A stretch of 46,334 bases of DNA from Anaerolineae bacterium (GCA_019637635.1 JAHBVI010000049.1:1-46334), one strand, 5' to 3'; positions 1 to 7,295 are shown, counted from the stretch's first letter. Notes: generated from the sequence alone by a model not told the origin. Numbers and translations are program-made.

Positions 1-533
1 ATGAGCAAAATATCCGCGCCGCCGTCCATCAGCCCCCGCGCCGCTTCCGCATATGCTTCGGCCACCTCGTCAAACGTCACCGCCCGGTAGCCGGGATCAT
101 TTACATCCGGCGACAGCGACAGGGTGCGGTTCAGTGGCCCCAACGCTCCGGCCACAAAGCGGGGTTTTGAGATTGGAGATTGGAGATCGGAGATTGCTTG
201 ACGGGCAACTCGGGCTGCTTCCCTGTTTATCTCGTACACATATTCGGCCATCTGGTATTCGGCCAGGGAAAAGCGGTTGCCGTTGAAGGTGTTGGTTTCC
301 ACAATGTCCGCGCCCGCTTCCAGGTAGGCCGTGTGGATGGCGTGAATGATGTCTGGCCGGGTCAGGTTCAGGATTTCATTATTGCCTTTCACGTCAGATG
401 GATGGTCGGCAAACCGTTCCCCGCGATAGCCCGCTTCGTCCAGCCCATACGTCTGGATCAACGACCCCATGGCCCCGTCAATGATCAAAATGCGTTCTTG
501 CAATTGTTGTTTGAGTAGTTCTGTTCGGTTCAT
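1..533 (-). CDS. metH: Methionine synthase MetH, N-terminal part (cut by window edge)
   Basis: Cobalamin-dependent methionine synthase transfers a methyl group from methyltetrahydrofolate to homocysteine. The 177 visible codons match the start of its homocysteine-binding barrel: LIIDGAMGSLIQ, RGERFADHPSDVKGNNEI, EAGADIVETNTFNGN and GALGPLNRTLSLSPDVNDP are family hallmarks, and the frame is open to the window edge. The zinc-binding cysteines lie outside the window. The start at 533 is chosen because AAGGAGGAG lies upstream with a hairpin (543-564) between; an in-frame ATG at 542 is the alternative. A heptamer array at 169-196 is translated in frame (QAISDLQSPIS) just before KPRFVAGALGP. It is last in a minus-strand gene row headed by a SAM-I riboswitch, a classic regulator of methionine genes. 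Confidence 0.95.
   Translation of the reverse strand, partial: MNRTELLKQQLQERILIIDGAMGSLIQTYGLDEAGYRGERFADHPSDVKGNNEILNLTRPDIIHAIHTAYLEAGADIVETNTFNGNRFSLAEYQMAEYVYEINREAARVARQAISDLQSPISKPRFVAGALGPLNRTLSLSPDVNDPGYRAVTFDEVAEAYAEAARGLMDGGADILL
169..196. repeat. GGAGATT/CAATCTC heptamer array inside metH
   Basis: Four near-identical 7-base units lie inside the metH reading frame. On the coding strand they read as CAATCTC-type units and encode a short polar stretch in a region that varies in length among MetH proteins. The same unit recurs at 18295-18324, 22815-22879, 34757-34813 and 39391-39425. Confidence 0.85.
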
Positions 534-542
534 ATTTTTCAT

Positions 543-564
543 GTTCGCACGTGGATGTGCGAAC
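543..564. repeat. Hairpin between Shine-Dalgarno and start of metH
   Basis: Perfect 8-base arms GTTCGCAC and GTGCGAAC are separated by 6 bases. The element fills the space between the AAGGAGGAG sequence that overlaps the preceding stop codon and the metH start. If folded, it would bring the ribosome-binding site to about 10 bases from the ATG at 533. It resembles a dispersed palindromic element rather than a terminator, since no T run follows. Confidence 0.75.
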
Positions 565-570
565 TCCTCC

Positions 571-1473
571 TTAGGGTGATAACGTCACCTCGACGCTGGT
601 TACGTGTGTATCGCCGCCGAAGGCGGGGCTGATGTCGCGGACGACGATGCGTCCGGGGCTGGTAGCAATCGCACTATAGCTCAAATCGGCGCTAAATTCG
701 CCCGGTTGGCCCAGGTCCGGCGCATTGACGATGACGGGCTGGCTGGCGAGAACCGCGCCATCTTCTCCCACCAGTTCCACCACCAGCGTTTGCTCAAAGC
801 TGGCGATGCCTACGCCGCTCACCTGCACCGTGCCGCCGCTAATTTGCGCGGCTAAAGCGGGATGGGTGATGAGGATGCGTTCGGTGGCGTCTGCGGTGAA
901 CGGCCGTACCTCCGCCACCCCCTCTGTCAACATCACCCCCACCGCATTCAGGTGCGTCACGCCGCCATCGCGCGGGCTGGCGGCAAACACCTGAATGAAC
1001 GCCTGCTGGTCGCCGCTGATGGTAAAGGGCAGGCTGGCTTCAAAGGGGCCGCGCTGGCCCATTTCGGCGGCAATGGTCACGGCCGTCAGCCCCAACTCGA
1101 CGCCATTCGCATCCACCAGCCGCACCACCAGGTTTTGCTCAAAGGTGGAATCAGCTTCTCCGCGCACCAGCAGCGGACTGGTGAGGCGTGAACCCGGCCC
1201 CGGTTCTTGTATGAGGATAGCCTCGGCGGGCGCGGTGGCCGATTCGGGCACGGCAGGCATCGCCGTGTTTGCCGCAGTCGCCGTTTCGGTAATGAGGGGG
1301 GCGGGGATGAGGGGTACGACTGTTACCTCCGCTGGCCCGAAAGTGCAGGCGGCGAGGGTGAACATCGCGGCTACCAACGGCCACCACCCCTGGGGATGGA
1401 ATCCCCAGGCTGATACAAGAAACGCGCTGAAGCGCGTTACCGGGCGCTTATTCCCATGACTCCAAGATTTCAT
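571..1473 (-). CDS. Lipoprotein with two Gmad2 immunoglobulin-like domains
   Basis: This is a predicted exported lipoprotein of 300 aa. The N-terminus is basic, followed by a short hydrophobic stretch and a lipobox LAAC with Cys43. Two similar domains at roughly residues 85-185 and 198-298 share the pattern of Gmad2 (PgSR/SP/G, VxGxA/G, F/E QNLVV, G-F-A-L-F), a beta-sandwich module found in surface and spore-germination proteins. The ligand is unknown. The start is set at 1473 because its ATG overlaps the upstream stop (ATGA) and is preceded by GGAG, indicating translational coupling. A two-hairpin repeat (1389-1438) encodes part of the signal peptide (RFSAFLVSAWGFHPQG), so export efficiency is uncertain. 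It sits between an unknown gene and metH. Confidence 0.85.
   Translation of the reverse strand: MKSWSHGNKRPVTRFSAFLVSAWGFHPQGWWPLVAAMFTLAACTFGPAEVTVVPLIPAPLITETATAANTAMPAVPESATAPAEAILIQEPGPGSRLTSPLLVRGEADSTFEQNLVVRLVDANGVELGLTAVTIAAEMGQRGPFEASLPFTISGDQQAFIQVFAASPRDGGVTHLNAVGVMLTEGVAEVRPFTADATERILITHPALAAQISGGTVQVSGVGIASFEQTLVVELVGEDGAVLASQPVIVNAPDLGQPGEFSADLSYSAIATSPGRIVVRDISPAFGGDTHVTSVEVTLSP
1389..1438. repeat. Two-hairpin dispersed repeat, copy A
   Basis: Hairpin 1 has arms CCTGGGGAT and ATCCCCAGG with a 3-base loop. A linker containing CTGATACA follows, then hairpin 2 with arms AACGCGCT and AGCGCGTT. A second copy in opposite orientation is at 22259-22309. Linker and loop sequences are shared while stems differ by compensating changes. 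The copy lies inside the signal-peptide coding region of the Gmad2 lipoprotein. Confidence 0.9.
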
Positions 1474-2126
1474 AACAACTCCGCTAAGTCCGGTACAGGC
1501 GCAGGCCAACGGCCGTCTTGCTGCCACACCTTGATCTCCTGCTGAACATCATGCACGAATTGGCGGCGGACGGGATCATTCACATGGGGAAAGGTAGCAA
1601 ATTTAGCCGCCAACGCTTCCAGGCAGGCGGCATATAACACGGCCGGGGCCACCTGAGCCATGTGCTGCTCAAACCGGTGGGGCTGCTGCGGGTCCCAGGC
1701 CGCCCGCCGCTGCGCCAGCAAAATCTCCACTTCGTTAGCCAAAAGGGTATCGGCGTTGTGGTAGAGTGTCAGGTCAAGGATGGGCGCCGGCGATTGAAAG
1801 ACACATATCGTTTCCGGGGGCTGGTGGATGATATGCAGATCCCCCCCAAAACAAAAGGCCGCCACTTGTTTGCCCACCCGGTCGGTTAGCACAATGCGAC
1901 CAGGGCAAACCCGGTGCTGCCCTGGTGATGCCGTGTAGTGCAGGTGGAGTGTCTCGGTACCGTTCTGGCGGACAATGGTGACCTGCACCTTTTCCGGGTC
2001 ATAATGGCGCCGGGTGGGCTGCGCGTGTATGATCACGTCAAACCGGGTTCCGCCAAAACAGCCGTTGGCCGGATGAAAAACATACCCCAGATCGGGTTCG
2101 TGGGAAATATCAATCGCGGTGGTCAT
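1470..2126 (-). CDS. Uncharacterised protein, 218 aa
   Basis: I do not recognise a family. The start at 2126 (MTTAIDISHEP) is preferred over an upstream in-frame start because it overlaps the end of the DUF4259 gene by only 17 bases and removes an unlikely N-terminus. The first ~120 residues look beta-rich with a GCFGGTRFDV segment. The rest is helical and Ala/Gln-rich, with no signal peptide or membrane segment, so it is probably cytoplasmic. Its stop overlaps the ATG of the Gmad2 lipoprotein gene (ATGA), so the two are likely co-translated. It lies downstream of the SAM-I riboswitch and is presumably in the same transcript as metH. Confidence 0.75.
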   Translation of the reverse strand: MTTAIDISHEPDLGYVFHPANGCFGGTRFDVIIHAQPTRRHYDPEKVQVTIVRQNGTETLHLHYTASPGQHRVCPGRIVLTDRVGKQVAAFCFGGDLHIIHQPPETICVFQSPAPILDLTLYHNADTLLANEVEILLAQRRAAWDPQQPHRFEQHMAQVAPAVLYAACLEALAAKFATFPHVNDPVRRQFVHDVQQEIKVWQQDGRWPAPVPDLAELL

Positions 2127-2541
2127 TATTTTGCTCAATCTGGCGGAGGCGGGATTGCAGGTCGGCAACGGCCGTGTCCCACGCCACATAATCATCGGTT
2201 TCCGCCAACAGGTCTTTCAATTCTGACTGGGTACGGACGCGGGCGACGGCCGTGAGTGCCATGCGCACATATGCCGGTTTCACCTGAATCGGTCGGTTGG
2301 CCGACGCCCAATTTTCTACTTCATCGGGAAGGCTGGCGGCGGGAAAACCGGCGGCAGCGGCCACACACTCAGCCGCGGCCAACACCTCACACGCTTCGTC
2401 GGCATCCAGAACGTCCACCGCTTGCATGGCGGCCACACCGGCCAGCGTGCGGTCAATCAGCCGGAAATCATTGGCTTCAAAATCAATCAGCCAATCCATT
2501 GCCGTATCATTCTCAAAACTGCCAATACCCCACGCGCCCAT
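2110..2541 (-). CDS. DUF4259 family protein
   Basis: This 143-aa protein begins MGAWGIGSFENDTAMDWL, the diagnostic start of DUF4259 proteins, a small family of unknown function found in scattered bacteria. The rest is Ala-rich and helical, without signal peptide or membrane segments. It is the first gene after the SAM-I riboswitch and its terminator, so its transcription should fall when SAM is abundant. No link between DUF4259 and methionine metabolism is known to me. It may simply have been inserted between the riboswitch and metH. Its end overlaps the next gene. Confidence 0.88.
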   Translation of the reverse strand: MGAWGIGSFENDTAMDWLIDFEANDFRLIDRTLAGVAAMQAVDVLDADEACEVLAAAECVAAAAGFPAASLPDEVENWASANRPIQVKPAYVRMALTAVARVRTQSELKDLLAETDDYVAWDTAVADLQSRLRQIEQNNDHRD

Positions 2542-2554
2542 TTAGCGTTCCTCA

Positions 2555-2588
2555 GAAATAAAAAAGCCTCTCAACAGGAGAGGCTTTT
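2555..2588 (-). terminator. Riboswitch-controlled intrinsic terminator
   Basis: Read on the minus strand: arms AAAAGCCTCTC and GAGAGGCTTTT with a 5-base loop, then a T-rich run. The first arm can alternatively pair with the 3' strand of riboswitch helix P1 (GAGAGACTTT at 2609-2600, one mismatch), giving the expected antiterminator. This is the OFF structure of the SAM-I switch. Confidence 0.93.
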
Positions 2589-2606
2589 GTTACTTTACCA
2601 AAGTCT

Positions 2607-2773
2607 CTCATCTTCCAAACCCATAGGGTTTGCCGGAATTGGCACCTTTTTCGGCAGCCGGTTATTGGTACACAGTAATTGGTTATGCTTACCGAATTAC
2701 TGATCACCCTTTACCGACTACAGAGCGGTTGCCGAGGCTTCAACGGGCCGGTCCCTCAGCCTCTCTGGATGAG
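2607..2773 (-). promoter_or_regulatory. SAM-I (S-box) riboswitch aptamer
   Basis: Read on the minus strand, the P1 strands CTCATC and GATGAG enclose conserved S-box segments in the right order: AGAGAGGCTGAGGGA, CCGGCCCGTTGAAGCC, TCGGCAACC, AAGGTGCCAATTCC and GGAAGATGAGAG. This class binds S-adenosylmethionine and terminates transcription of methionine and sulfur genes. An unusually long arm between GGCAACC and AAGGTGCC contains 7-base units related to ACCGATT. Downstream lie a terminator, DUF4259, two further genes and metH. Confidence 0.95.
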
Positions 2774-2802
2774 TGTTAAAGGTCTTGAATGATAAGCCGG
2801 AG

Positions 2803-2829
2803 TTTATATCGGGGCAGATATGGCGTCAA
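2803..2829 (-). promoter_or_regulatory. Candidate promoter for the riboswitch/metH transcript
   Basis: On the minus strand TTGACG and TATAAA are separated by 15 bases, about 30 bases upstream of aptamer helix P1. The spacing is short; a 17-base spacing gives a weaker -10 (TAAACT). The position, directly before the aptamer and after the CorC-like gene, fits a dedicated promoter. Confidence 0.5.
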
Positions 2830-2851
2830 GAGCGTGATGGAACAGCCTGGC

Positions 2852-4162
2852 TCATTTTGGCTTTTTGTGAATAAGCACCTTATCAATCCGCTTGCCATCC
2901 ATATCTACCACTTCCAGCACAAAATCACCAAATACCACTGTTTCACCAACAGTGGGCAACTGCTTGAGCAAGTATAAAATGAGACCGGCCAGTGTTGTAA
3001 AATCCTCGCGGTCTTCTTCTAATACATCAGGCAGACCTACGACTTCCTGTACTTTGTCAAATGCTTCCAACCCATTCACCAACCAGCTACCATCTTCACG
3101 GCGAACGATGGGATGTTCTTCAGTGTCATCATACTCATCTCGAATTTCACCTACCAGCTCTTCCAGCAAATCTTCCATTGTAACCAGGCCAGCCACCTGC
3201 CCATATTCATCCATGACCATGGCGATATGGGTGGCTGTGCGCCGGAATTGCGCCATCACATCATCTACATGGTCGTTGCGCAAAACAATCGGCGCCGGCC
3301 GGAGCAGGTGGTGCAGGTTGACTTTTGTGTCTGGATTGGCAATAAACCGCATCAGGTCTTTGGCGTGTAAAACGCCGATCACATTCTCCAATGAACCTTC
3401 ATATATGGGCAGCCGCGAGTAGCCGCTTTCGATGAAAAGTTCGGCCAATTCCACTAGCGGCATTTGGGTGTCGGCGGCCACAATTTCACTACGCGGTACC
3501 ATCACGGCTTTTATGGGACGGTCTGTAAAGCGAAAGACACGGTGAATTAACTGGGCTTCGCCTGCTTCCACAGTCCCGCTGGCTTTGCCCTCGCGCACCA
3601 GGTATTCAATATCTTCGGCCGTAACAAAATTTTTGCTGGCGGATGATTGGCCTAACAGCCGAAAAGCCAGGTTGACGGAGCCTGAGAGCATGGCGACTAA
3701 CGGCCGTGCCACTCCCGACAAAACAGACATCACCGGCGCGCTTAACACTGCATACCGCTCGGCGTGCAGCAGCGCCAGTTGTTTAGGTACCAATTCGCCA
3801 ATGACCAGTGACAAATAAGTAATAAAAAGCACAACGATGAGGAGGGACAGGCTGCTGGCGTAAGGCGCCAATACGGCGACGTTTTCCAGTTGTTGGGCCA
3901 ACACACTGCTGATGCGCGCACCACCAAAAGCCGCCGAAAACGTGCCAATGAAGGTGATCCCAATTTGCACAGTTGCCAGGAAGCGGTCTGGCGATTCGAC
4001 CAGGGCTACAGCTTGTCTGGCCCCGCGATTTCCGCTTTGCGCCAGTAGCTCTAGTCGGCTGCGCCGGGCAGAAACAATGGCAATTTCTGAACCGGCAAAA
4101 AAACCGTTTGCCAATACCAACACAAAGATGATCAAGAGTTCCGTGCCAAGTTCAGTTAACAT
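2852..4162 (-). CDS. CNNM/CorC (HlyC-type) transporter-like membrane protein
   Basis: This 436-aa protein has the standard CNNM layout. A DUF21 membrane domain spans about residues 1-190, with ANGFFAGSEIAIVSARRSRLE and several hydrophobic segments. A CBS-domain pair spans about 205-330 (VMVPRSEIVAADTQMP, SRLPIYEGSLENVIGVLHAKDL, MVMDEYGQVAGLVTMEDLLEELVGEI), and a C-terminal CorC/HlyC domain about 345-430. Members are linked to Mg2+/Co2+ export or homeostasis, with the CBS pair sensing nucleotides. Calling such proteins hemolysins is historical. It follows ubiE by 41 bases on the same strand and is likely co-transcribed. The candidate promoter for the next transcript starts just after its stop. 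Confidence 0.95.
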   Translation of the reverse strand: MLTELGTELLIIFVLVLANGFFAGSEIAIVSARRSRLELLAQSGNRGARQAVALVESPDRFLATVQIGITFIGTFSAAFGGARISSVLAQQLENVAVLAPYASSLSLLIVVLFITYLSLVIGELVPKQLALLHAERYAVLSAPVMSVLSGVARPLVAMLSGSVNLAFRLLGQSSASKNFVTAEDIEYLVREGKASGTVEAGEAQLIHRVFRFTDRPIKAVMVPRSEIVAADTQMPLVELAELFIESGYSRLPIYEGSLENVIGVLHAKDLMRFIANPDTKVNLHHLLRPAPIVLRNDHVDDVMAQFRRTATHIAMVMDEYGQVAGLVTMEDLLEELVGEIRDEYDDTEEHPIVRREDGSWLVNGLEAFDKVQEVVGLPDVLEEDREDFTTLAGLILYLLKQLPTVGETVVFGDFVLEVVDMDGKRIDKVLIHKKPK

Positions 4163-4203
4163 AAAATAGCTCTGTAAATAGAAAGCAGATGAATGCAGAA
4201 ATG

Positions 4204-4911
4204 TTACGTTGGTTTTTGCCCAGTATGAATGGCGATGGTGCCAAACATGAACAGTTTGTATTGCACATCCACAAATCCGATCTTGCGCATGGTGTCGGCC
4301 AGGTGTTCTGGGGTTTGGAACTGTTGGGTGCTGTCTGGTAAATAGCGGTAGGCGTCTGATTCGCCGGTGACCAGTTTGCCCAGCGTAGGAATAATGTGAT
4401 TCAGGTGGATTTTGATGAACGGCCGTAACACATTCTTCTTCGGTGGGCTGGATTCCAACACCACCACCCGACCACCTGGTTTGGTGACGCGCATCTGCTC
4501 GCGGAAAGCGCCGGGCACGTCAATGACATTGCGCATCAGAAAGCCGGAAGTGACCGCATCGAACGTGTTGTCGGGAAAGGGCAGATGCAGCGTATCCGCC
4601 ACCGTCCACAGAATGGCGGCGCGGGGAGGCAGCCGTTTACCGGCCTGCATCATCTCAATCGTAAAGTCACCGCCAACGGCCGTCAGCCCCGGTATCTGCT
4701 GTAAACCTTCCAGAGCAATATCCCCGGTGCCGGTAGCAATGTCCAGCAGACGGCCGTGTGGCGGTAAATTTGCCTGCTGAATCACATAGCGCCGCCATTT
4801 CATATCTTGCCCAAACGTCATCAACCGGTTCATGCGGTCATACCGCCCGGCAATGCGGGCAAACATATCTTGCACATAGTCAGCGCGTTCCTGTCCTTCC
4901 AAATGGGCCAT
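4204..4911 (-). CDS. ubiE: Demethylmenaquinone/ubiquinone C-methyltransferase UbiE/MenG
   Basis: This 235-aa class I SAM methyltransferase catalyses the C-methylation step of menaquinone synthesis; in a chloroflexus-type bacterium menaquinone is the expected quinone. Signature segments are visible: VQDMFARIAGRYDRMNRLMTFGQDMKWR near the N-terminus, the SAM motif LLDIATGTGDIALE, DTLHLPFPDNTFDAVTSGFLMRNV, and a late GGRVVVLESSPP. Length is normal for the family. The start has GAGGTAAAG directly upstream. The CorC-like gene follows on the same strand. Confidence 0.96.
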   Translation of the reverse strand: MAHLEGQERADYVQDMFARIAGRYDRMNRLMTFGQDMKWRRYVIQQANLPPHGRLLDIATGTGDIALEGLQQIPGLTAVGGDFTIEMMQAGKRLPPRAAILWTVADTLHLPFPDNTFDAVTSGFLMRNVIDVPGAFREQMRVTKPGGRVVVLESSPPKKNVLRPFIKIHLNHIIPTLGKLVTGESDAYRYLPDSTQQFQTPEHLADTMRKIGFVDVQYKLFMFGTIAIHTGQKPT

Positions 4912-4948
4912 CTTTACCTCATACCTCTGTATCGTTTACCATCTATAT

Positions 4949-4963
4949 AGCTACTAACCACCA
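4949..4963. repeat. 15-base repeat shared with 36795-36809
   Basis: AGCTACTAACCACCA occurs here, in the gap between ubiE and the TPR gene, and again between the RNase D and beta-CASP nuclease genes, where it borders an ACCAGCC heptamer array. The rest of the 4912-5056 gap shows nothing else clear. Confidence 0.6.
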
Positions 4964-5056
4964 GGCTCAATTCTAGCACTATCCCCCGCTTGTGGATAAA
5001 GCGTAAAAAATGACGGGCACGGCCGTGACCATCATCATCCCTTCACGAATCCTTTA

Positions 5057-5085
5057 TTGAGAAAAATCACGCTCCTGTGTATCAT
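5057..5085 (+). promoter_or_regulatory. Promoter for a leaderless TPR gene
   Basis: TTGAGA and TATCAT are separated by 17 bases, and the ATG at 5093 follows the -10 box by 7 bases. This is the geometry of leaderless transcripts, where transcription starts at or next to the A of ATG. There is no Shine-Dalgarno sequence before the ATG. Confidence 0.7.
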
Positions 5086-5092
5086 ACACGGC

Positions 5093-6406
5093 ATGTCCGA
5101 CACCGTTACCTCTGGTCAACTCAGCCTCACCGGTGTTTCTGCCGCCGCCATCAAAGCCTTCCGCGAGGGTCGTCTGGCTGCCCGTGAGCAAGAGTATGAG
5201 AAAGCCGTGCGCTATTACAGTGATGCCCTGGCGTTTGAAGGCGCTCCGGCCATCTTCCGTTCCCGGTTATTTGAGTATCGCGGGCAGTGCCACTGGTTAT
5301 TGGGCGAATTTGAGGCCGCAGAAAAAGATTATAACGACTCGTTAGCCATCAGCGACACCCAGGACCAAACCGCCCGCGCCCGCGTCCGGCTGGGGGAATT
5401 GGCTGACTTTCGCGGCCAATACGAAGAGGCGGAAAAACTATACCAACAGGCATTGCAAGAGGGGCTGACTTCCCAAAACTTGTTGGTCATTGGCCGGGCG
5501 CGGCGGGGATTGGGCGTATTGTACCGGCGGCAGGGCAATACAGACGCCGCCATCAACCACCTGACGCAATCATTAGCTGCTTTCCGTCAGGCCGGCGAAG
5601 CGCGTGAACAGGGCCGCGTTCTTACCAGCCTGGGCCGTACCCGCCAGGCGCGGGGCGAATATCAACACGCACTGGCCGCCCACCACGAGGCGCACACAAT
5701 TTTGGAATCGGTCAATGATCGCTGGCGGGTGGTGCAGGCCCTCAACGACATCGGGGAGTGCCATCAGGCATTGTACGACATTGATAATGCCCTGTCTTAT
5801 CATCAGCGTGCTTTGCAGCAGGCGATGGAAACAAAGGCCGATCTGCTGGTGCCGGAAATCAAGCGTAATCTCGGCGTGGATCTGGTGGAAATGGGGCAAT
5901 ATGAACAAGGGCTGGTTTATCTACAGGCAGCCCTGGACGGCGCGCGCGATGTCGGCAATATGGAGCATGAAGCCCTGGCCTTATATAATCTGGCGCGGGC
6001 CTACTTACGGCATGAAGATTTCGACCTTGCGGCGCAGGCGGTGGCGGCATTGGCTCATATTGCTGAGACGCTAAATGCTGACCGGTATCGGGCGCTGGCC
6101 TCATTTGTGCGGGGCGAACTGATGTATTACCAGGGAGACCGGGCCGGCGCCGTGGCCGAATTAAACAACGCCATGTTGTCTGCGCAAACTTCGGTGGATC
6201 GGGGTACGCTGTGGAAACTTCACGCCACCATGAGCCATGTGGCCGACAACGAGAATATCGCGGCTGTGCATTTAACCATTGCCGCCGATTTTATCCGGCA
6301 AACGGCCGAACCTTTGCAAGACCCACATTTGAAATCTTGTTTTGTCTACGCGCCGCCAGTATTGGCCGTGTTACAGGCTGCCAATATCAATCCTGAAAAG
6401 TTGTAG
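5093..6406 (+). CDS. Tetratricopeptide repeat protein
   Basis: This 437-aa soluble protein consists almost entirely of TPR helices, at least eight repeats. Examples of the A/G-Y-A pattern are EQEYEKAVRYYSDALAFEG, RGQYEEAEKLYQQALQEG, QGNTDAAINHLTQSLAAFRQAG and LYDIDNALSYHQRALQQAME. Such arrays act as protein-binding scaffolds, here probably in the cytoplasm since no signal peptide is seen. The partner is unknown. The start at 5093 is chosen over an upstream TTG (5057) because that TTG is the -35 box of a promoter positioned for a leaderless transcript. The HELTH-motif gene follows 9 bases after the stop. Confidence 0.9.
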   Translation: MSDTVTSGQLSLTGVSAAAIKAFREGRLAAREQEYEKAVRYYSDALAFEGAPAIFRSRLFEYRGQCHWLLGEFEAAEKDYNDSLAISDTQDQTARARVRLGELADFRGQYEEAEKLYQQALQEGLTSQNLLVIGRARRGLGVLYRRQGNTDAAINHLTQSLAAFRQAGEAREQGRVLTSLGRTRQARGEYQHALAAHHEAHTILESVNDRWRVVQALNDIGECHQALYDIDNALSYHQRALQQAMETKADLLVPEIKRNLGVDLVEMGQYEQGLVYLQAALDGARDVGNMEHEALALYNLARAYLRHEDFDLAAQAVAALAHIAETLNADRYRALASFVRGELMYYQGDRAGAVAELNNAMLSAQTSVDRGTLWKLHATMSHVADNENIAAVHLTIAADFIRQTAEPLQDPHLKSCFVYAPPVLAVLQAANINPEKL

Positions 6407-6415
6407 CGTCCCCTC

Positions 6416-7132
6416 TTGGTCATTTCTCAGCCGTTCTTAACCTGGTGGTGTGAACGTGCCATAAGCCTCTGGTTGTGGCCGTTGAACCTTGTTCGTGACT
6501 TTCCGGTGCGGGTGCGGCGCATCAGGCAGACCGGGGACACGGCCGTTGCCCACACCACCCCATTGAAAAAAACCATCCATTTGCTAGTTGTGCAGCTCTT
6601 TGACCTGGCAGGTGGGCCAGAACTGGCGCAGATTTTCCTGCGTTTGTTGGCGCATACCACACCGCTGACGGCAGCGGAGACGGCCGTTATCGCCGACAGC
6701 ATCGGCATATCCCTGCGTTTCACCGATGTGCGCCTGGCGGAAGGTGGCCTGGCCCGCTTGATCTTCCGGTTTAATGGGAATCTGGCCTTTACCGCCTGGC
6801 ACACCATTTTTCTGCCGCAAACCCCGTCTCGTTCCCGCCAAAATATGGCGCTGCTGGTACACGAATTAACCCACGTTTACCAGTATGAGCTGGTAGGCAC
6901 CCGGTATATGACGGAAGCCATTTACATGTTAATTACCACCCGCCGCGACTGTTATGCCTATGGGGGCGTGGCCGGTCTGGCGCAGGCGCATGAAAACCAG
7001 AGGCCACTTTCCAGCTTTAACCGGGAGCAGCAGGCCCAAATTGTGCAGGATTATTTCTCTTTGCTGGCAGCCGGGCAGGAAGTGATGGCCTATTTACCGT
7101 ATATGGATGAATTGCGTCACGGCCGTTTGTGA
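6416..7132 (+). CDS. Putative metallopeptidase-like protein with HELTH motif
   Basis: This protein of about 238 aa contains LLVHELTHVYQYELVG near residue 155, an HExxH zinc-site motif in a context like the DUF4157 family, followed by DYFSLLAAGQ. Whether it is an active protease is unknown; DUF4157-like domains also occur in polymorphic toxin and contractile-injection cargo proteins. The start is uncertain: the TTG at 6416 lacks a ribosome-binding site, and GTG codons near 6500 are possible. It follows the TPR gene by 9 bases and is probably co-transcribed. A 17-base-stem hairpin begins 8 bases after the stop and may end the transcript. Confidence 0.75.
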   Translation: MVISQPFLTWWCERAISLWLWPLNLVRDFPVRVRRIRQTGDTAVAHTTPLKKTIHLLVVQLFDLAGGPELAQIFLRLLAHTTPLTAAETAVIADSIGISLRFTDVRLAEGGLARLIFRFNGNLAFTAWHTIFLPQTPSRSRQNMALLVHELTHVYQYELVGTRYMTEAIYMLITTRRDCYAYGGVAGLAQAHENQRPLSSFNREQQAQIVQDYFSLLAAGQEVMAYLPYMDELRHGRL

Positions 7133-7140
7133 CAGACAGG

Positions 7141-7204
7141 TAGTGCCAGGCACAGGGCAAACCCACCTGGTCAGGCAATTACCTGCTGCCCTGTGCCTGG
7201 CACT
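7141..7204. repeat. TAGTGCC hairpin element, copy 1
   Basis: Perfect 17-base inverted arms AGTGCCAGGCACAGGGC (7142-7158) and its complement (7188-7204) enclose 29 bases. An identical-arm copy with a different centre is at 38065-38128, and a shorter relative is at 23909-23929. All three lie at or just after a stop codon. Confidence 0.93.
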
Positions 7205-7261
7205 GCTTTCCACTTATAAATAAAATTCTTGCCACTGTAATGTAGCTGTTATGTCACTGCG

Positions 7262-7289
7262 TTGACACCTACGCACACACGGGTATAAT
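7262..7289 (+). promoter_or_regulatory. Strong sigma-70-type promoter of the ABC importer operon
   Basis: TTGACA and TATAAT, both perfect consensus, are separated by 16 bases. Transcription would start near 7296, giving a leader of about 300 bases before the solute-binding protein gene. Confidence 0.82.
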
Positions 7290-7295
7290 AGATAC

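Noticed and set aside
1474..1527. Upstream start of the Gmad2 lipoprotein gene
   Set aside because: It would overlap the preceding gene by 58 bases; the ATGA overlap at 1473 with GGAG upstream is better.
5057..5092. Upstream TTG start extending the TPR protein by 12 residues
   Set aside because: The TTG is the first base triplet of a -35 box whose -10 box ends 7 bases before the ATG at 5093, so the extension would lie upstream of the transcription start.
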